DNA of 64,000 nucleotides from DATFQE01 sp963738205 (GTDB taxonomy: Bacteria; Actinomycetota; Thermoleophilia; Gaiellales; Gaiellaceae). How positions within the stretch are numbered: the stretch's first letter is position 1; each line of letters opens with the position of its first letter. The stretch covers positions 434,001 through 498,000 of the forward strand of contig CAVTVQ010000007.1 of the NCBI GenBank assembly GCA_963738205.1. The letters run 5' to 3'. The notes beneath the pieces were generated by a model that saw nothing but the letters and a program-made list of their open reading frames with translations, was not told the origin of the DNA and ran no database searches. A program made the position numbers and the translations under genes. Of the stretch, positions 17,643 through 27,432 are shown in pieces.

Positions 17643-18955
17643 GCCCGCCGCGCGAACACGATCGGCACGGAGAGCACGAGCGCTGCGAAGGCGTAGAAGT
17701 AGTAGAACTGCATCGTCAGGTAGAAGGCGTTCGCGGCCATCGTCCCGACAAGCGCGGCCGTCAGGCCCCACGCGAGCGGGCGCACGCGCGCAGCCAGCGG
17801 ATCGCCCGCCGCAGCCAGCGCCCGGCCGAGCCGGCGCGCCGAGCGCAGCCGCCTGAACATCCAGAACAGGAACAGCCCGAACAGTGCGGTGCCGACGATC
17901 CCGGTCTCCACGAGAAGTGCCACGTAGAACGAGTGCGGCCCCCAGTTCGTCCTGCCCGTCACGAACTCGTAGTAGACCGAGAAGTTGTTCAGCCCGAGCC
18001 CGAACAGCGGGTGCAGCGAGAGCACGTCGGGCACGAAGCCGTACACGTCGAAGTGGGCCGAGCTCGACGCGCCGCTCGTCTCCACCCGGGAACGCAGGAC
18101 GATCTCGAAGAAGTCCTGCCGCCGCGCCACGATCGCCAGCAGCAGCGCCAGCACGGCCCCGAGCGGGATCAAGAGCTCCCGTGAGACGAGCTTGCGCCGG
18201 TACGGGACGGCCAGGACGAGCATGCCGACGGCCAGCCCGAGCAGCCCGCTGCGCGAGAGCGTCGCCAGCTCCATCACGAGCAGGAACGGCAACAGGAACG
18301 CGAGCCGCAGCCGCCAGCGATGCCCCGGCTCCAGCCGCAGGTAGATCGGCGTCAGGACGAGCAGCGGCACCAGCAGCATGATCGCCAGATGGTTGGGGTC
18401 GCCGGTGAGCGCGTTCGGCCGGTAGACGTCGGCGCCCTCGACGGCGCCGTAGATGTTGATCGAGCTGGCGCCGCCGGTGAGCGGGGAGAGCACGGCCTGG
18501 TCGAGGTCCTGGCCGCGGTTCGCGGCGACGAGCTGCGCGACGCCGTAGAGCGAGTTCACCGCCAGGCCGCCCGTCAGCCAGGCGAGCGAGCGCCAGTAGA
18601 AGCCGCGTCCGCGCCGCGCGAGGTACGCGATGCCCGCGGCCAGGAACGCGAAGTGGATCACGAACTTCACGAGGCCCTTCACGAACTGAGTCAGCGCCTG
18701 GTGGGTGTCGAGGTTGTAGAAGCCGATCAGGTAGACGAGCGCGAACGCGAGGGCGAACCCGATCGCGGCGATCGCCGTGCGCGGGAGTCGGTCGTCGGCG
18801 TCGAGCCAGCGGCCGGCCAGGAACGAGAGCACGAAGAACAGCGCGAACACGTCGGCCAGGGAGACCGATCCGGCGACCTCCCAGTGCACCTTCTCGAAGG
18901 TGACGACGAAGAGGGTCGCGAGGAAGGTGCCGCCGGTGAGGCGGTCGAGGGTCAC
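17639..18955 (-). CDS. O-antigen ligase/Wzy-like polymerase
   Basis: 438 residues from GTG 18955, overlapping the GT4 stop upstream. About eleven membrane helices; a large loop after helix 9 or 10 carries NWGPHSFYVALLVETGIVG, the Wzy_C motif region. Such proteins join lipid-linked repeat units into polymer or ligate them to an acceptor. A second member of the family is encoded at 51229-52677. Confidence 0.88.
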   Translation of the reverse strand: MTLDRLTGGTFLATLFVVTFEKVHWEVAGSVSLADVFALFFVLSFLAGRWLDADDRLPRTAIAAIGFALAFALVYLIGFYNLDTHQALTQFVKGLVKFVIHFAFLAAGIAYLARRGRGFYWRSLAWLTGGLAVNSLYGVAQLVAANRGQDLDQAVLSPLTGGASSINIYGAVEGADVYRPNALTGDPNHLAIMLLVPLLVLTPIYLRLEPGHRWRLRLAFLLPFLLVMELATLSRSGLLGLAVGMLVLAVPYRRKLVSRELLIPLGAVLALLLAIVARRQDFFEIVLRSRVETSGASSSAHFDVYGFVPDVLSLHPLFGLGLNNFSVYYEFVTGRTNWGPHSFYVALLVETGIVGTALFGLFLFWMFRRLRSARRLGRALAAAGDPLAARVRPLAWGLTAALVGTMAANAFYLTMQFYYFYAFAALVLSVPIVFARRA

Positions 18956-20202
18956 CGTGCCACCTGCTCGAGGAAGGCCGCGTACTCCTCGCTGCGCGTC
19001 CGCCGCGACAGCCGCTTCCGCCACTCGGCCGAAAGCGGCGTCCCGTTCAGCTTCCCGGCGCGCCACGAGCCCTCCAGCTGGGCCAGCGCCTCGCGGATGC
19101 CCTCGACGTCGTCGGGCGCGACGACGACGCCCGCGCCGGTCTCGCGGATCAACCCGGCGGCCGCTCCGTCGGGCGGAACGACGGCGAGGATCGGCCGCTC
19201 GGCGGCGAGGTACTCGAAGACCTTGCCCGAGAGCACACCCCGGCCGCGCCCGCCCGCGGCGGGAATCAGCAACAACAGCGCGTCCGAGTCGCGCTGGAGC
19301 TCGAGCGACTCGCGCCGCGGGGCGTACGGCAGCAGCCGAAGGCGGTCGCCGAGGTCGAGCTCCTCCGCCCAGACACGGTCCGCCGAGCGAAAGTCGCCGA
19401 GGAAGCGCGCCTCGACGTCCAGCTCCGAGTCTGCGAGAGCTGTGAGGAACGGTCGCGGGTCGCGCCGGCCGAAGAAGCTGCCGGTATGGGTGATGCGGAA
19501 GCGCTCGCCCGGCCGGTACTCGATCCCCTCGAAGTCGTCGAAGTCGGACCCGTTCGCGATCGTCGTGACCGGCCCCTTCGGGCTCAGCGCGCGAGCCTCG
19601 TCGGCGATCGCATCCGAGACGGCCACGATCCCGTCAGCCGACTGGGCGACGAGCCTCGCGACCCATTCGGCGGTCTTCTCCTTCGCACGCACGAGCCGCC
19701 GCTCGGCGCGCCGGTGCGGGTGCGCGACCAGCGAGTCGCGCAGGTCGGCGACCCACCGTGCGCCCGTCGCCTTCGCGACCGCCGCGCCGACGAGGTGGAC
19801 CGAGGCCGGCGGCGACGTGGTGATCACGACGTCGATGCGCCGCCGGCGTGCGAGCCGCACGGCGGCCGGTATCGCCGTGGCGTTCCAGCTCACGTTCTCG
19901 TCGGGCACGAGCAACCGGCGGCCGAGCGCCCGCGCGCGTACGACCTGGCGGCTCAGGCCGGTGACGCCGTGCAGCTCCTCCGCCAGCTTGCGGCCGCGCG
20001 GTCCGAGGTAGCGCGCGCGATGGACGGTGGCTCCCGGAGGAAGCGGCAGCTCGTCGTCGCGGTGGATCCAGCGCGGGTCGTCGGGCGCGAGCACGTGGGT
20101 CTCGATGCCGAGCTCGGGCAGGTGCGTGGCCAGCTTGAGCGGCCGCTGCACACCGCCGCCGCCGGCAGGCGGGAAGTAGAGCGACACCAGGAGGACCTTC
20201 AT
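18952..20202 (-). CDS. GT4 glycosyltransferase
   Basis: 416 residues from ATG 20202. MKVLLVSLYFPPAGGGG opens a GT-B fold with glycine-rich acceptor loop, ITTSPPASVHL and VADLRDSL in the N-terminal domain, then FRITHTGSFFGRRDPRPF and GKVFEYLAAERPILAVV in the donor half. Resembles WbuB/WcaI-like transferases. Two nt downstream of the frameshifted membrane protein gene and coupled to the ligase gene by GTGA. Confidence 0.9.
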   Translation of the reverse strand: MKVLLVSLYFPPAGGGGVQRPLKLATHLPELGIETHVLAPDDPRWIHRDDELPLPPGATVHRARYLGPRGRKLAEELHGVTGLSRQVVRARALGRRLLVPDENVSWNATAIPAAVRLARRRRIDVVITTSPPASVHLVGAAVAKATGARWVADLRDSLVAHPHRRAERRLVRAKEKTAEWVARLVAQSADGIVAVSDAIADEARALSPKGPVTTIANGSDFDDFEGIEYRPGERFRITHTGSFFGRRDPRPFLTALADSELDVEARFLGDFRSADRVWAEELDLGDRLRLLPYAPRRESLELQRDSDALLLLIPAAGGRGRGVLSGKVFEYLAAERPILAVVPPDGAAAGLIRETGAGVVVAPDDVEGIREALAQLEGSWRAGKLNGTPLSAEWRKRLSRRTRSEEYAAFLEQVAR

Positions 20203-20204
20203 CG

Positions 20205-22206
20205 CTAGAGACGGTAGAGGGCGTAGCGGGAGTCCGCCCACACGAGCGGCTTGTCGATCGGCAGCCGCGAACGCGCGCTGTTGACGACGAGCCAGCCGGC
20301 GCCGTAGCGCGACGTGATGTGGTAGTCGCCCGTCCGGAAGAACTGCTCGACGTCGCGCCGCCGGGCGTAGGGCCGGTTGTCGTGCGTGTCGGCGACGTGG
20401 CCGGGCGGCGCGGCGGCGACGTACACCGGCGCCGACGCGGCGATGCGGTAGCTCGTCTCGACGTCGGAGAAGACGGTCGCTCCTTGCGGGAGGTAGCGGT
20501 TCAGCGCCTGGACGAGGCCCGGAGTCAGCTCGGGCCGCCGCGACTCGCGCGAAGACCAGTCCGTCGCGGCGTGCGCCGCGACCGGCGCGACGAACAGCGC
20601 GGCGGCGACCGCCGTGATCAACCCCCGCCGCTCGAGCGGCTCGACGACGCGGCGGAGGAACGGCGCCGCGATCAGGGCGGCGACCCCGCCGAGCGCGGCG
20701 ACCCAGCTCGCAAGCGCCGGCCCGCCGCCCTGGAACGTGTAGCCGAAGTCTCCGGGGTAGGCCGCCTGCAGCAGCAGTCCGGCGGCGAACGCGAACGGCA
20801 GCACGGCGGCGCTGAACAGCTCGGCCAGCACGGCGGTCCCGCCCGCGAAGGCGAACGCCAGCGGCACGAACCCGGCCGCGCGCCGAGCCTGCGAGAGGGA
20901 GACGGCGTCCGCGAACCGCGGGAAGAGGAAGCGGACGAGCGTCACGGCGAACACCGCGATCGACCCGCCGAGCACGAACGCCGCCCAGCGCCGTCGCGAG
21001 GCCAGGGCCGCGAGCGGGATCAGCAGCAGTCCGGCCACGGCTACAGCCCCGCCGCGGCCGAACACCTCGGGCGCGAGCCGGTAGCTGTGTGCCGAGAAGA
21101 CGTCGATCTGACCGGCGTAGTGGGCGAAGGCCCGTCTGAGCTCGCCGCCACTCGGCGTGTACGACGCCGTCGCCCGAACGAGCGGCACGATCGCGACCGC
21201 CACCGCCGCGCTCGGGACGGCGACCGCAGCCAGAGCAGCCGCGAGCGGCCGATGGTCGGCGTGCGAGAGGAGCGCGCGGGCGACGAGGAAGCCCGCGAGC
21301 GGCAGGCAGAGGAAGATCGCGTAGGTGGGGTGGACGATCGCGAGCGCGAGGCTGCCCGCGGCGATACAGCCGAGCCACGCCCAGCGCGGCGCGAGCAGGT
21401 GCGCGAAGACGAGCGCCAGCACGGCCGGTACGAGCAGCTGGCGGCTGGCCGTGGCTGGCAGCGCCAGGAAGGCGTAGGCGCCGCCCTTGCCCGGGCGCGA
21501 GCCCGATCAGAGCCGCCTGTGCGAGCACGAGCGCGAAGGAGATCGACCGCGACCGGAACAGGAAGACGCCGGCCTCGTAGACGACGGCGAACGCGAGCGG
21601 GGCGAGCACGCTCGACTCGTGCAGGACGACGAGCGAGGGATCGACTCCCGCGAGCTTGGCAATCAGCGCCAGAAAGGCGTGCCAGAGCGGGAACGCGTAG
21701 CCGGGGTGCAGGCCGCCGTCGCGGAACTCCGAGACGCTGGACAGCGAGAGGTCGTCGAACGCCCAGAGCTTGCGCACGCGAGCGAGGTGGAAGAGCGCGT
21801 CCCCCTCGAGCGGCGCGGCCACCTGCCACAGCGCGATCCCGAAGGCCGCGCCGAGCGCGAGCACGACGAGGCTCCCGGACGGCAACGGCGCCGGACCGCG
21901 CCACACGGCCAGGGGCAGGGCGACCAGCGCGGCTCCGACGAGGATCGCCAGCGCCACCTCGATGCTCGTGTGCGCGAGCATGACGACGCCGAGCGCTCCC
22001 GCCAGCAGGGCGAGCGAGAGCGACAGACCGGCGCTGAGGCCCGGGGTGCGCAGCGCTCGCCCGAGCAGCAGCCCGGGCACGAGCAGGCAGAGCGTCGCCG
22101 CTCCGAGCCGCAGCCCGAGACCCAACCCGTCGGCCGGAAGCTGGCGTGCCACGGCGAGCGCGGGCACGGCGAGCAGGATCAGGGGGAAGCGGCTGAGGTG
22201 CGTCAT
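20205..22206 (-). pseudogene. Large polytopic membrane protein split by a single-base insertion
   Basis: Two frames together encode about 666 residues with 13-15 membrane helices. The first half (from ATG 22206) contains EGDALFHLARVRKL, similar to the first loop of GT39/GT-C-type membrane glycosyltransferases, and runs to LIGLAPG. Register is lost in a CCCGGG run at 21490-21495. Deleting one base there gives APGKGGAYAFLAL and continues into the frame ending at 20205 (SRYALYRL). Probably a GT-C-like or other membrane enzyme of the polysaccharide locus. A real lesion or sequencing error cannot be separated from sequence alone. Confidence 0.75.
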
Positions 22207-23097
22207 CGCTCGAGGAGCGCCGAGGCGCTGCCCGAGGCTAGCCAGCGGGCGGCGTTCCGGTACGCCTCGCCCCGCTCACCGCGGAACAGCCGGCCCCGCA
22301 GCGCGAGCGCGACCAGCATCAGCCGCCTGGCCCGCTCGGCCTCGCGCTCGCCGCGGTGGTCGGCGAGGAAGCGCAGGTGCCCGCGCACCTGCTCGCGGAA
22401 CATCGGGCCCCAGTTCTGCTTCGTTGCTCGCACCGCCCACGTGCACCGCCTCGGCGCCGGGGAAGAACCACGTCTTCCAGCCGGCCTGGCGGAAGCGGTA
22501 GCACCAGTCGGTCTCTTCGCTGAACATGAAGTAGCGCTCGTCGAAGCCGCCGACGGCCTCGACCGCCTCGCGCCTGACGAGCAGCACGGAGCCCATCAGG
22601 AAGTCGGCCTCACGCGGCCCATCATGGTCGAATCCGCCGGCGTAGAAGGCGTTGAGCGCGCGGGAGCGCGGCGCGAGCTTGCGCAGGAACAGGTACTCGG
22701 TCGCGATCCGCCACAGGGTCGGGAAGCCGCGTACGGAGCGCTGGAGCGTCCCGTCCGGGTTGAGCAGCCGCGGCCCGACCACCGCCGCGTCGGGGTGCTC
22801 CTCGGCGAAGGCGATCAGCGCTTCGAGCGCGCCGGGCTGCAGCCACGCGTCCGAGTTCAGGAGCAGGTACCAGCGGCCCGACGCGACGCGCATGCCGGCG
22901 TTGTTGCCGGCGCCGAAGCCGAGGTTGGCCTGCTCGATCACGGTCGCCTCGGGGAAACGCCCGCCGACGAGGGCGAGCGTGCCGTCGGTCGAGCCGTGGT
23001 CGACGACGATCAGTTCGGTCCCGCGCACGCTCTCCAGCGCCTGCTCCACCCACGGCAGCGCGTTGTAGGTGACGACAACGGTCGAGACCTCAGGCAC
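22203..23097 (-). pseudogene. GT2 glycosyltransferase with a single-base insertion near its C-terminus
   Basis: The main frame starts at GTG 23097 and has VVVTYNALPW, IVVDHGSTDGT, LLLNSDAWL (DXD) and FMFSEETDWCYRFRQAGW, a rhamnosyltransferase-type GT2. After HVGGAS the frame becomes low-complexity Arg/Ala. The expected ending KQNWGPMFREQVRGHLRFL lies in the next frame, which stops at 22203 and overlaps the downstream ATG. Removing one T at 22424-22425 restores AS-TKQNWGPMF. The catalytic domain itself is intact. Confidence 0.82.
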
Positions 23098-24052
23098 GAC
23101 GCAGTCCCTCCCAGGCGAGGATGACCGCCCCGGGCACCGCGAGCAGGAGCGTCACCAGGAAGAAGAGGAAGCCGGCGGCGAAGGCCGGGTCGGCGGCGAC
23201 GCCGAGATTTCCCAGGAAGCTGACGAAGAACGCCTCGCGCACCGCGAGCCCGTTGATGGTGAACGGCGCCAGTAGGACGACGAAGAGGATCGGCCCCATC
23301 ACGTAGTAGGGCCGCGGCGACAGGTCGATCCCGACCGACTTCCCCACGAGCCAGATCGGCAGGACGCGGAAGGCCTGGAGCACGACGGTGAAGGCGAGCA
23401 GACCCGTGAGCAGGCGGCCGTGGCTGCGGTACGTGTGGATGCCCTCGTAGACCGCGCGCACCGGGCGCTCGAGCTTGAGGAACGCCAGCAGCGGCCGGAG
23501 CCGCGCGAGCGGCCGTCGTGCGCGCCGCGAGAAGACGACCACCCCCGCCGCGATCGTCCCCAGCACCAGCGCGAGCTCGAGCCAGAGGTACGCGCCGACG
23601 TCGTACTGACCGACGGCGAGCGCGAAGCCGACAGCGGCGAGGATCAGCGTCGCCGCCCCGCCGAGCGCACGGTCGAGCACCACCGATCCGGTGATCAGGC
23701 CCGCCTGGCCGGCGTGCCGCCGGGCGGTGTCGAAGGCGCGGACGGCGTCGCCGCCGATCGACGTCGGCAGCACCTGTCCCGCCGTGTACGAGATGAAGTA
23801 CGTCCGCGTCAGCCAGCCGAGCGACTCGTGGATCGCCTTCGCCTCGAGCAGCCTCTGCCAGCGCCAGGCCAGCGGAACCGTCGAGGCGACCATGATCGCC
23901 GTCGCGAGGGCGAAGTAGGCGAGGTCGGCGTCGCGGAGGACGTCGATGGTCGCGTCGAAGTCGATCTTCCAGGCGATGTAGGCGACGCAGAGCCCGGTGA
24001 CCAGGAGCGTCAACGAGCTGCGAACGAGCCGGCGCCGAGTCACGGCAGCCAA
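23090..24052 (-). CDS. AglD/YbhN-like (LPG synthase-type) integral membrane protein
   Basis: 320 residues with about eight membrane helices. The conserved segment TAGQVLPTSIGGDAVRAFD and later PFTINGLAVREAFF mark the UPF0104/AglD family related to the flippase part of MprF. In polysaccharide loci such proteins are thought to help with lipid-linked sugars. Two related palindromes lie directly upstream (24074-24149), so this gene may have its own promoter and control. Confidence 0.83.
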   Translation of the reverse strand: MAAVTRRRLVRSSLTLLVTGLCVAYIAWKIDFDATIDVLRDADLAYFALATAIMVASTVPLAWRWQRLLEAKAIHESLGWLTRTYFISYTAGQVLPTSIGGDAVRAFDTARRHAGQAGLITGSVVLDRALGGAATLILAAVGFALAVGQYDVGAYLWLELALVLGTIAAGVVVFSRRARRPLARLRPLLAFLKLERPVRAVYEGIHTYRSHGRLLTGLLAFTVVLQAFRVLPIWLVGKSVGIDLSPRPYYVMGPILFVVLLAPFTINGLAVREAFFVSFLGNLGVAADPAFAAGFLFFLVTLLLAVPGAVILAWEGLRRA

Positions 24053-24073
24053 GAGTAGTTGCCTAGGCGGCTT

Positions 24074-24149
24074 AGTAACACTGTGTTACTTGCACCCGAA
24101 CACCGCTCCGCGACTCGGATCGGGACGCAAGTGGCACTGTGTCACTTGC
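24074..24149. promoter_or_regulatory. Pair of related palindromes upstream of the AglD-like gene
   Basis: 24074-24090 is a perfect palindrome AGTAACAC-T-GTGTTACT. 24127-24149 is a similar 23-nt palindrome GCAAGTGGCAC-T-GTGTCACTTGC with one mismatch. They share the half-site GTGTYACTTGC and are centred 56 nt apart. A 1-nt centre cannot form a hairpin loop, so these look like binding sites for a dimeric regulator rather than terminators. The second site covers the stop codon of the aminotransferase gene. The cognate regulator is unknown. Confidence 0.55.
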
Positions 24150-25278
24150 CCACGAGGCTCGCGTACACCCGCCTCAGGGCTGCGATTGCGTCGCCGATGT
24201 CCTCGTTCGTGTGCGCCGGCGAGAGCGGGAGCGAGAGGACTTCCGCGCCGGCCCGCTCGGCTACGGGCAACGCAGGCTGGTCGCCGAGTTGCTCGCGGTA
24301 CGCGCTCAGGGTGTGCACCGGCAGGAAATGGATGCTCGTCCCGATCTGCTCGTCGGCGAGCAGGCGCTGGTAGTCGTCGCGGGTCCCACCGGCGCGCTCC
24401 GGGTCGACGCGGACGACGTAGAGATGGAGTGCGTGAGTGTCGCGCGGATCGCGGGCCAGGGGCACGATGCCGGCGAGCTCGGCGACCGCGGCGTCGTAGG
24501 CGGCGACGTGCCGCTCGCGGACGGCCCGGTGCGCCGCGAGCTTGTCCAGCTGGACGAGCGCGATCGCGGCGTGCACGTCCGAGAGGTTCGCCTTGTAGCC
24601 GGGCACCGGGATGTCGTACAGCGAGCCGTGACCGCGCCGCATCACACGCAGGTCGTCGATCGCGGCGGCGACGTCGTCGCGGTTGGTCGCGACGAGCCCG
24701 CCCTCACCGGCGGCGACGTTCTTCGTCGCGTAGAGCGAGAAGCACGTGGCGGCCGAGAGCCCGCCGAGCTTGCGGCCTCGATAGGACGACTCGACCGCGT
24801 GCGCAGCGTCCTCGACCACCGGCAGCCCGAGCTCCCAGAGCGGCCCGAGATCGGCGGGCTGGCCCGCGAGGTGGACCGGCAGGATCGCCTTCGTCCTCTC
24901 GGTCACCGCCTCGCGCGCCCGCTCGGGATCGAGGTTGAGGTCGTCCTCCCGAACGTCCGCGAAGACCGGCCGCGCGCCGCAATGGACGATCACGTTCGCG
25001 GTCGCCGGCCACGTGATCGGGCTCGTCACCACCTCGTCGCCGGGCCCGATGCCGAGCGCGACGAGCGAGAGATGCAGGGCGGCCGTCCCAGAGGACAGCG
25101 CGAGCACGTGCTTCGCCTCCACGTACTCCGCGAAGCGGCGCTCGAGCTCGGCCGCCCTGGGCCCGGTGGTCAACCAACCCGAGCGGATCGTCTCCGCGAC
25201 GGCGGCGATCTCCTCCTCCCCGACGGCCGGCGGCTGGAAGCCGAGGAACGTGTCCCGCCTAGACAACAGCCTCTGCAT
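24142..25278 (-). CDS. DegT/DnrJ/EryC1-family sugar aminotransferase
   Basis: 378 residues from ATG 25278, overlapping the upstream ATP-grasp gene by 20 nt. PLP-dependent fold I: SSGTAALHL at 62-70, VVEDAAHAVES at 154-164 (Asp157 to PLP nitrogen), and SLYATKNVAAGEGG with the Schiff-base Lys186. Members convert 4-keto NDP-sugars to 4-amino sugars. The neighbouring 4,6-dehydratase-like SDR would supply the keto sugar, making an NDP-amino-dideoxy sugar route likely. Confidence 0.9.
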   Translation of the reverse strand: MQRLLSRRDTFLGFQPPAVGEEEIAAVAETIRSGWLTTGPRAAELERRFAEYVEAKHVLALSSGTAALHLSLVALGIGPGDEVVTSPITWPATANVIVHCGARPVFADVREDDLNLDPERAREAVTERTKAILPVHLAGQPADLGPLWELGLPVVEDAAHAVESSYRGRKLGGLSAATCFSLYATKNVAAGEGGLVATNRDDVAAAIDDLRVMRRGHGSLYDIPVPGYKANLSDVHAAIALVQLDKLAAHRAVRERHVAAYDAAVAELAGIVPLARDPRDTHALHLYVVRVDPERAGGTRDDYQRLLADEQIGTSIHFLPVHTLSAYREQLGDQPALPVAERAGAEVLSLPLSPAHTNEDIGDAIAALRRVYASLVGK

Positions 25279-26461
25279 CGACCGTGTCGAAGCGTATGCG
25301 CGAGGCGGCCGCGGCGGCGCTCGCGAGCGCCTCGTCACGGCTCCCGCCGACCGCCAGCACGGCGCCCGCGCGATCGGGGCCGATCCGCAGCGGCCCGAAC
25401 CGGTGACCGGGACGGCGGTACACGCGAGCCCAGCGAACGCCTTCGACCGCCTCGGCGTTCTCGATCCCGCGCACGCCGGCCAGCTCGCCCTCGGGTGCGA
25501 CGAGAAAGCGGACACAGGCACCGCCGGCCTTCGGTTTCGAACGGAGCCGCTTACGGTCGATCGGCTCGCCGAGAGCGGCCGACAGCGCGAGCCCGTTGAG
25601 GTCGACGCCGAGCGCGGCCTCGCAGAGCTCCGCGTCGTGGCCGCCGCCGAGCCGGGCCGCGAGCTCGATCACCTGCGGCCCGTCCGGACCGATGCGGATC
25701 TGCGTGTACGTCGGCCCGTCGGTCACGCCGAGCGCCTCCGCCGCTCGCGCCGCCAGCTCGACGGGCTCAGCCGACGCTCGCCAGACGTGCGCGAGAGCGA
25801 CACCGAACGCGGGTGGATCCGCGGTCAGGCGATCGGTCACCGTCAGCGGGTGGAACTCGCCGCCGAGCGAGAAGCCGTTGACGGTCACCTCAGGCCCGTC
25901 GACGAGGTCTTCGACGAGCACGTGGCCGGAGCGGGACGCCTCCCGCGCAGCCTCGATCGCGGGGGCGAGCTCCGCCTGCTCGCGCACGAGCGTCAGTCCG
26001 CGCTGGCCCTGGCGATCGGGAGCCTTGACCACGGCCGGGAGCTCGATCCGCCCCGCGTCGTCGTCGACCACGCGCGAGCGCGGCTGCGGAACGCCTGCGG
26101 CGGCGAGACGCTCGCGCTGGCGCTGCTTGTTCGTGGCGACCACGGCGGTCGCGGGCTCGAGCGGATGCGCAAGGCCGAGACCGTGGGCGACCCGAGCGGC
26201 GATCGCGACCGGAAAGTCGATCCCGGGCGCGATCACGCCGGCGACGCGCTCGGCCCGCGCCAGCCGCTCGATCCCGCGCTCGTCCTCGGTCGAGACGATC
26301 GCCCGCCGGTCGGCGAACGCGAACCCCGGCGCCGACGGATCGCGGTCGACGGCGATCACGAACAACCCGCGCGCCCGCGCCGCCGCGAGCAACCCGAGCT
26401 GGGCCGGCCCGGCCCCTAGGACGAGAAGGCGCGCGCCCCGGTGCCCAGGATCGCCCGCCAC
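25259..26461 (-). CDS. ATP-grasp ligase-like protein
   Basis: 400 residues from GTG 26461, overlapping the SDR gene by 46 nt. N-terminal LLVLGAGPAQLGLL is a PurK/carboxylase-like pre-ATP-grasp domain. TNKQRQRERLAAAGVPQP, VVKAPDRQGQRGL, VEDLVDGPEVTVNGF and VIELAARLGGGHDAEL form the ATP-grasp core with metal-binding residues. It forms a carboxylate-amine bond or carboxylates a substrate. Lying between a sugar dehydratase and an aminotransferase, it may acylate the new amino sugar; this is inference. Confidence 0.85.
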   Translation of the reverse strand: MAGDPGHRGARLLVLGAGPAQLGLLAAARARGLFVIAVDRDPSAPGFAFADRRAIVSTEDERGIERLARAERVAGVIAPGIDFPVAIAARVAHGLGLAHPLEPATAVVATNKQRQRERLAAAGVPQPRSRVVDDDAGRIELPAVVKAPDRQGQRGLTLVREQAELAPAIEAAREASRSGHVLVEDLVDGPEVTVNGFSLGGEFHPLTVTDRLTADPPAFGVALAHVWRASAEPVELAARAAEALGVTDGPTYTQIRIGPDGPQVIELAARLGGGHDAELCEAALGVDLNGLALSAALGEPIDRKRLRSKPKAGGACVRFLVAPEGELAGVRGIENAEAVEGVRWARVYRRPGHRFGPLRIGPDRAGAVLAVGGSRDEALASAAAAASRIRFDTVDAEAVV

Positions 26462-27414
26462 CAGGCCTCGTTCTCGCGGTACCAGGCGACGGTGCGCTCG
26501 AGTCCGTCCTCGAAGGTCGTCCGGGCACGCCAGCCGAGCAGCTCCGCCGACTTGTCGGTCGAGCCGATGTGCCGGCGAACCTGACCGGGCCGCTCCTCGA
26601 CGTTCTCGCGCAGCGACGCCGGCCGTCCGAGCAGGTCGAGCACGAGGTCGGCGATCTCCGCGACGGAGATGTCGCTGCCCGTCGCCACGTTGATCGTCTC
26701 GCCGGCCACCCGGTCGAGCGGCGCCTCGATGATCGACTCGATCGCCTCGGCGTCGTCGTCGACGTAGAGCCAATCGCGGCTGGCGCCGCCGTCGCCGTGC
26801 ACGGTCAGGGGCTCGTCGTCGAGGGCCTGGGTGATGAAGCGCGGGATCACCTTCTCAGGATGCTGGCGCGGCCCGTAGTTGTTGAACGGCCGCACGATCA
26901 CCACCGGGAGCCCATAGGTCACGTGGTAGGCGTACGCCAGCCGGTCGGCGCCGGCCTTGGTGGCCGCGTACGGCGAGCGCGGGTCGAGCGGGTGGTCCTC
27001 GTCCATGGGCGCGTAGCGCGCGGTCCCGTAGACCTCGCTCGACGAGATCAGGATGAAGCGCTCGACGTCGGTCTCGCGCACCGCGTCGAGCAGGATCTGC
27101 GTCCCCTCGACGTTCGTCGTCACGAACTCGCGGGCTCCCTCGGTGATCGACTTCTCGACGTGCGATTCCGCCGCCGCGTTGACGATCACGTCGACGCCGG
27201 CGACCACCTGCCGGACGAGGTCGCTGTCGCGGATGTCGCCGTGCACGAACGACAACCGCTCGTGGGCCATGACGTCGGCGAGGTTCTCGATGTTGCCCGC
27301 GTACGTCAGCGCGTCGAGCGAGACGACCTCGTACGGCGTCGCCCGCAGCAGATGGCGGATGAAGTTCGAGGAGATGAACCCGGCGCCGCCGGTGACGAGG
27401 ACGCGCTTCGGCAT
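26416..27414 (-). CDS. NDP-sugar 4,6-dehydratase/epimerase-like SDR (LegB/RmlB relative)
   Basis: 332 residues. NAD motif GGAGFISSNF at 9-18, Tyr149 and Lys153 in SPYAATKAGAD, and RPFNNYGPRQHPEKVIPRF, all typical of 4,6-dehydratases. The RmlB catalytic STDEVYG is here SSSEVYG (124-130), lacking the Asp, as in LegB-like enzymes acting on UDP-GlcNAc. Downstream DegT aminotransferase and ATP-grasp genes overlap in series, suggesting a three-step amino-deoxy-sugar module. Confidence 0.85.
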   Translation of the reverse strand: MPKRVLVTGGAGFISSNFIRHLLRATPYEVVSLDALTYAGNIENLADVMAHERLSFVHGDIRDSDLVRQVVAGVDVIVNAAAESHVEKSITEGAREFVTTNVEGTQILLDAVRETDVERFILISSSEVYGTARYAPMDEDHPLDPRSPYAATKAGADRLAYAYHVTYGLPVVIVRPFNNYGPRQHPEKVIPRFITQALDDEPLTVHGDGGASRDWLYVDDDAEAIESIIEAPLDRVAGETINVATGSDISVAEIADLVLDLLGRPASLRENVEERPGQVRRHIGSTDKSAELLGWRARTTFEDGLERTVAWYRENEAWWRAILGTGARAFSS

Positions 27415-27432
27415 CCGCGGAAGGCTAACGGG

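Noticed and set aside
24074..24090. Palindrome as a rho-independent terminator.
   Set aside because: The single-base centre cannot make a hairpin loop and no U-tract follows; it fits an operator better.
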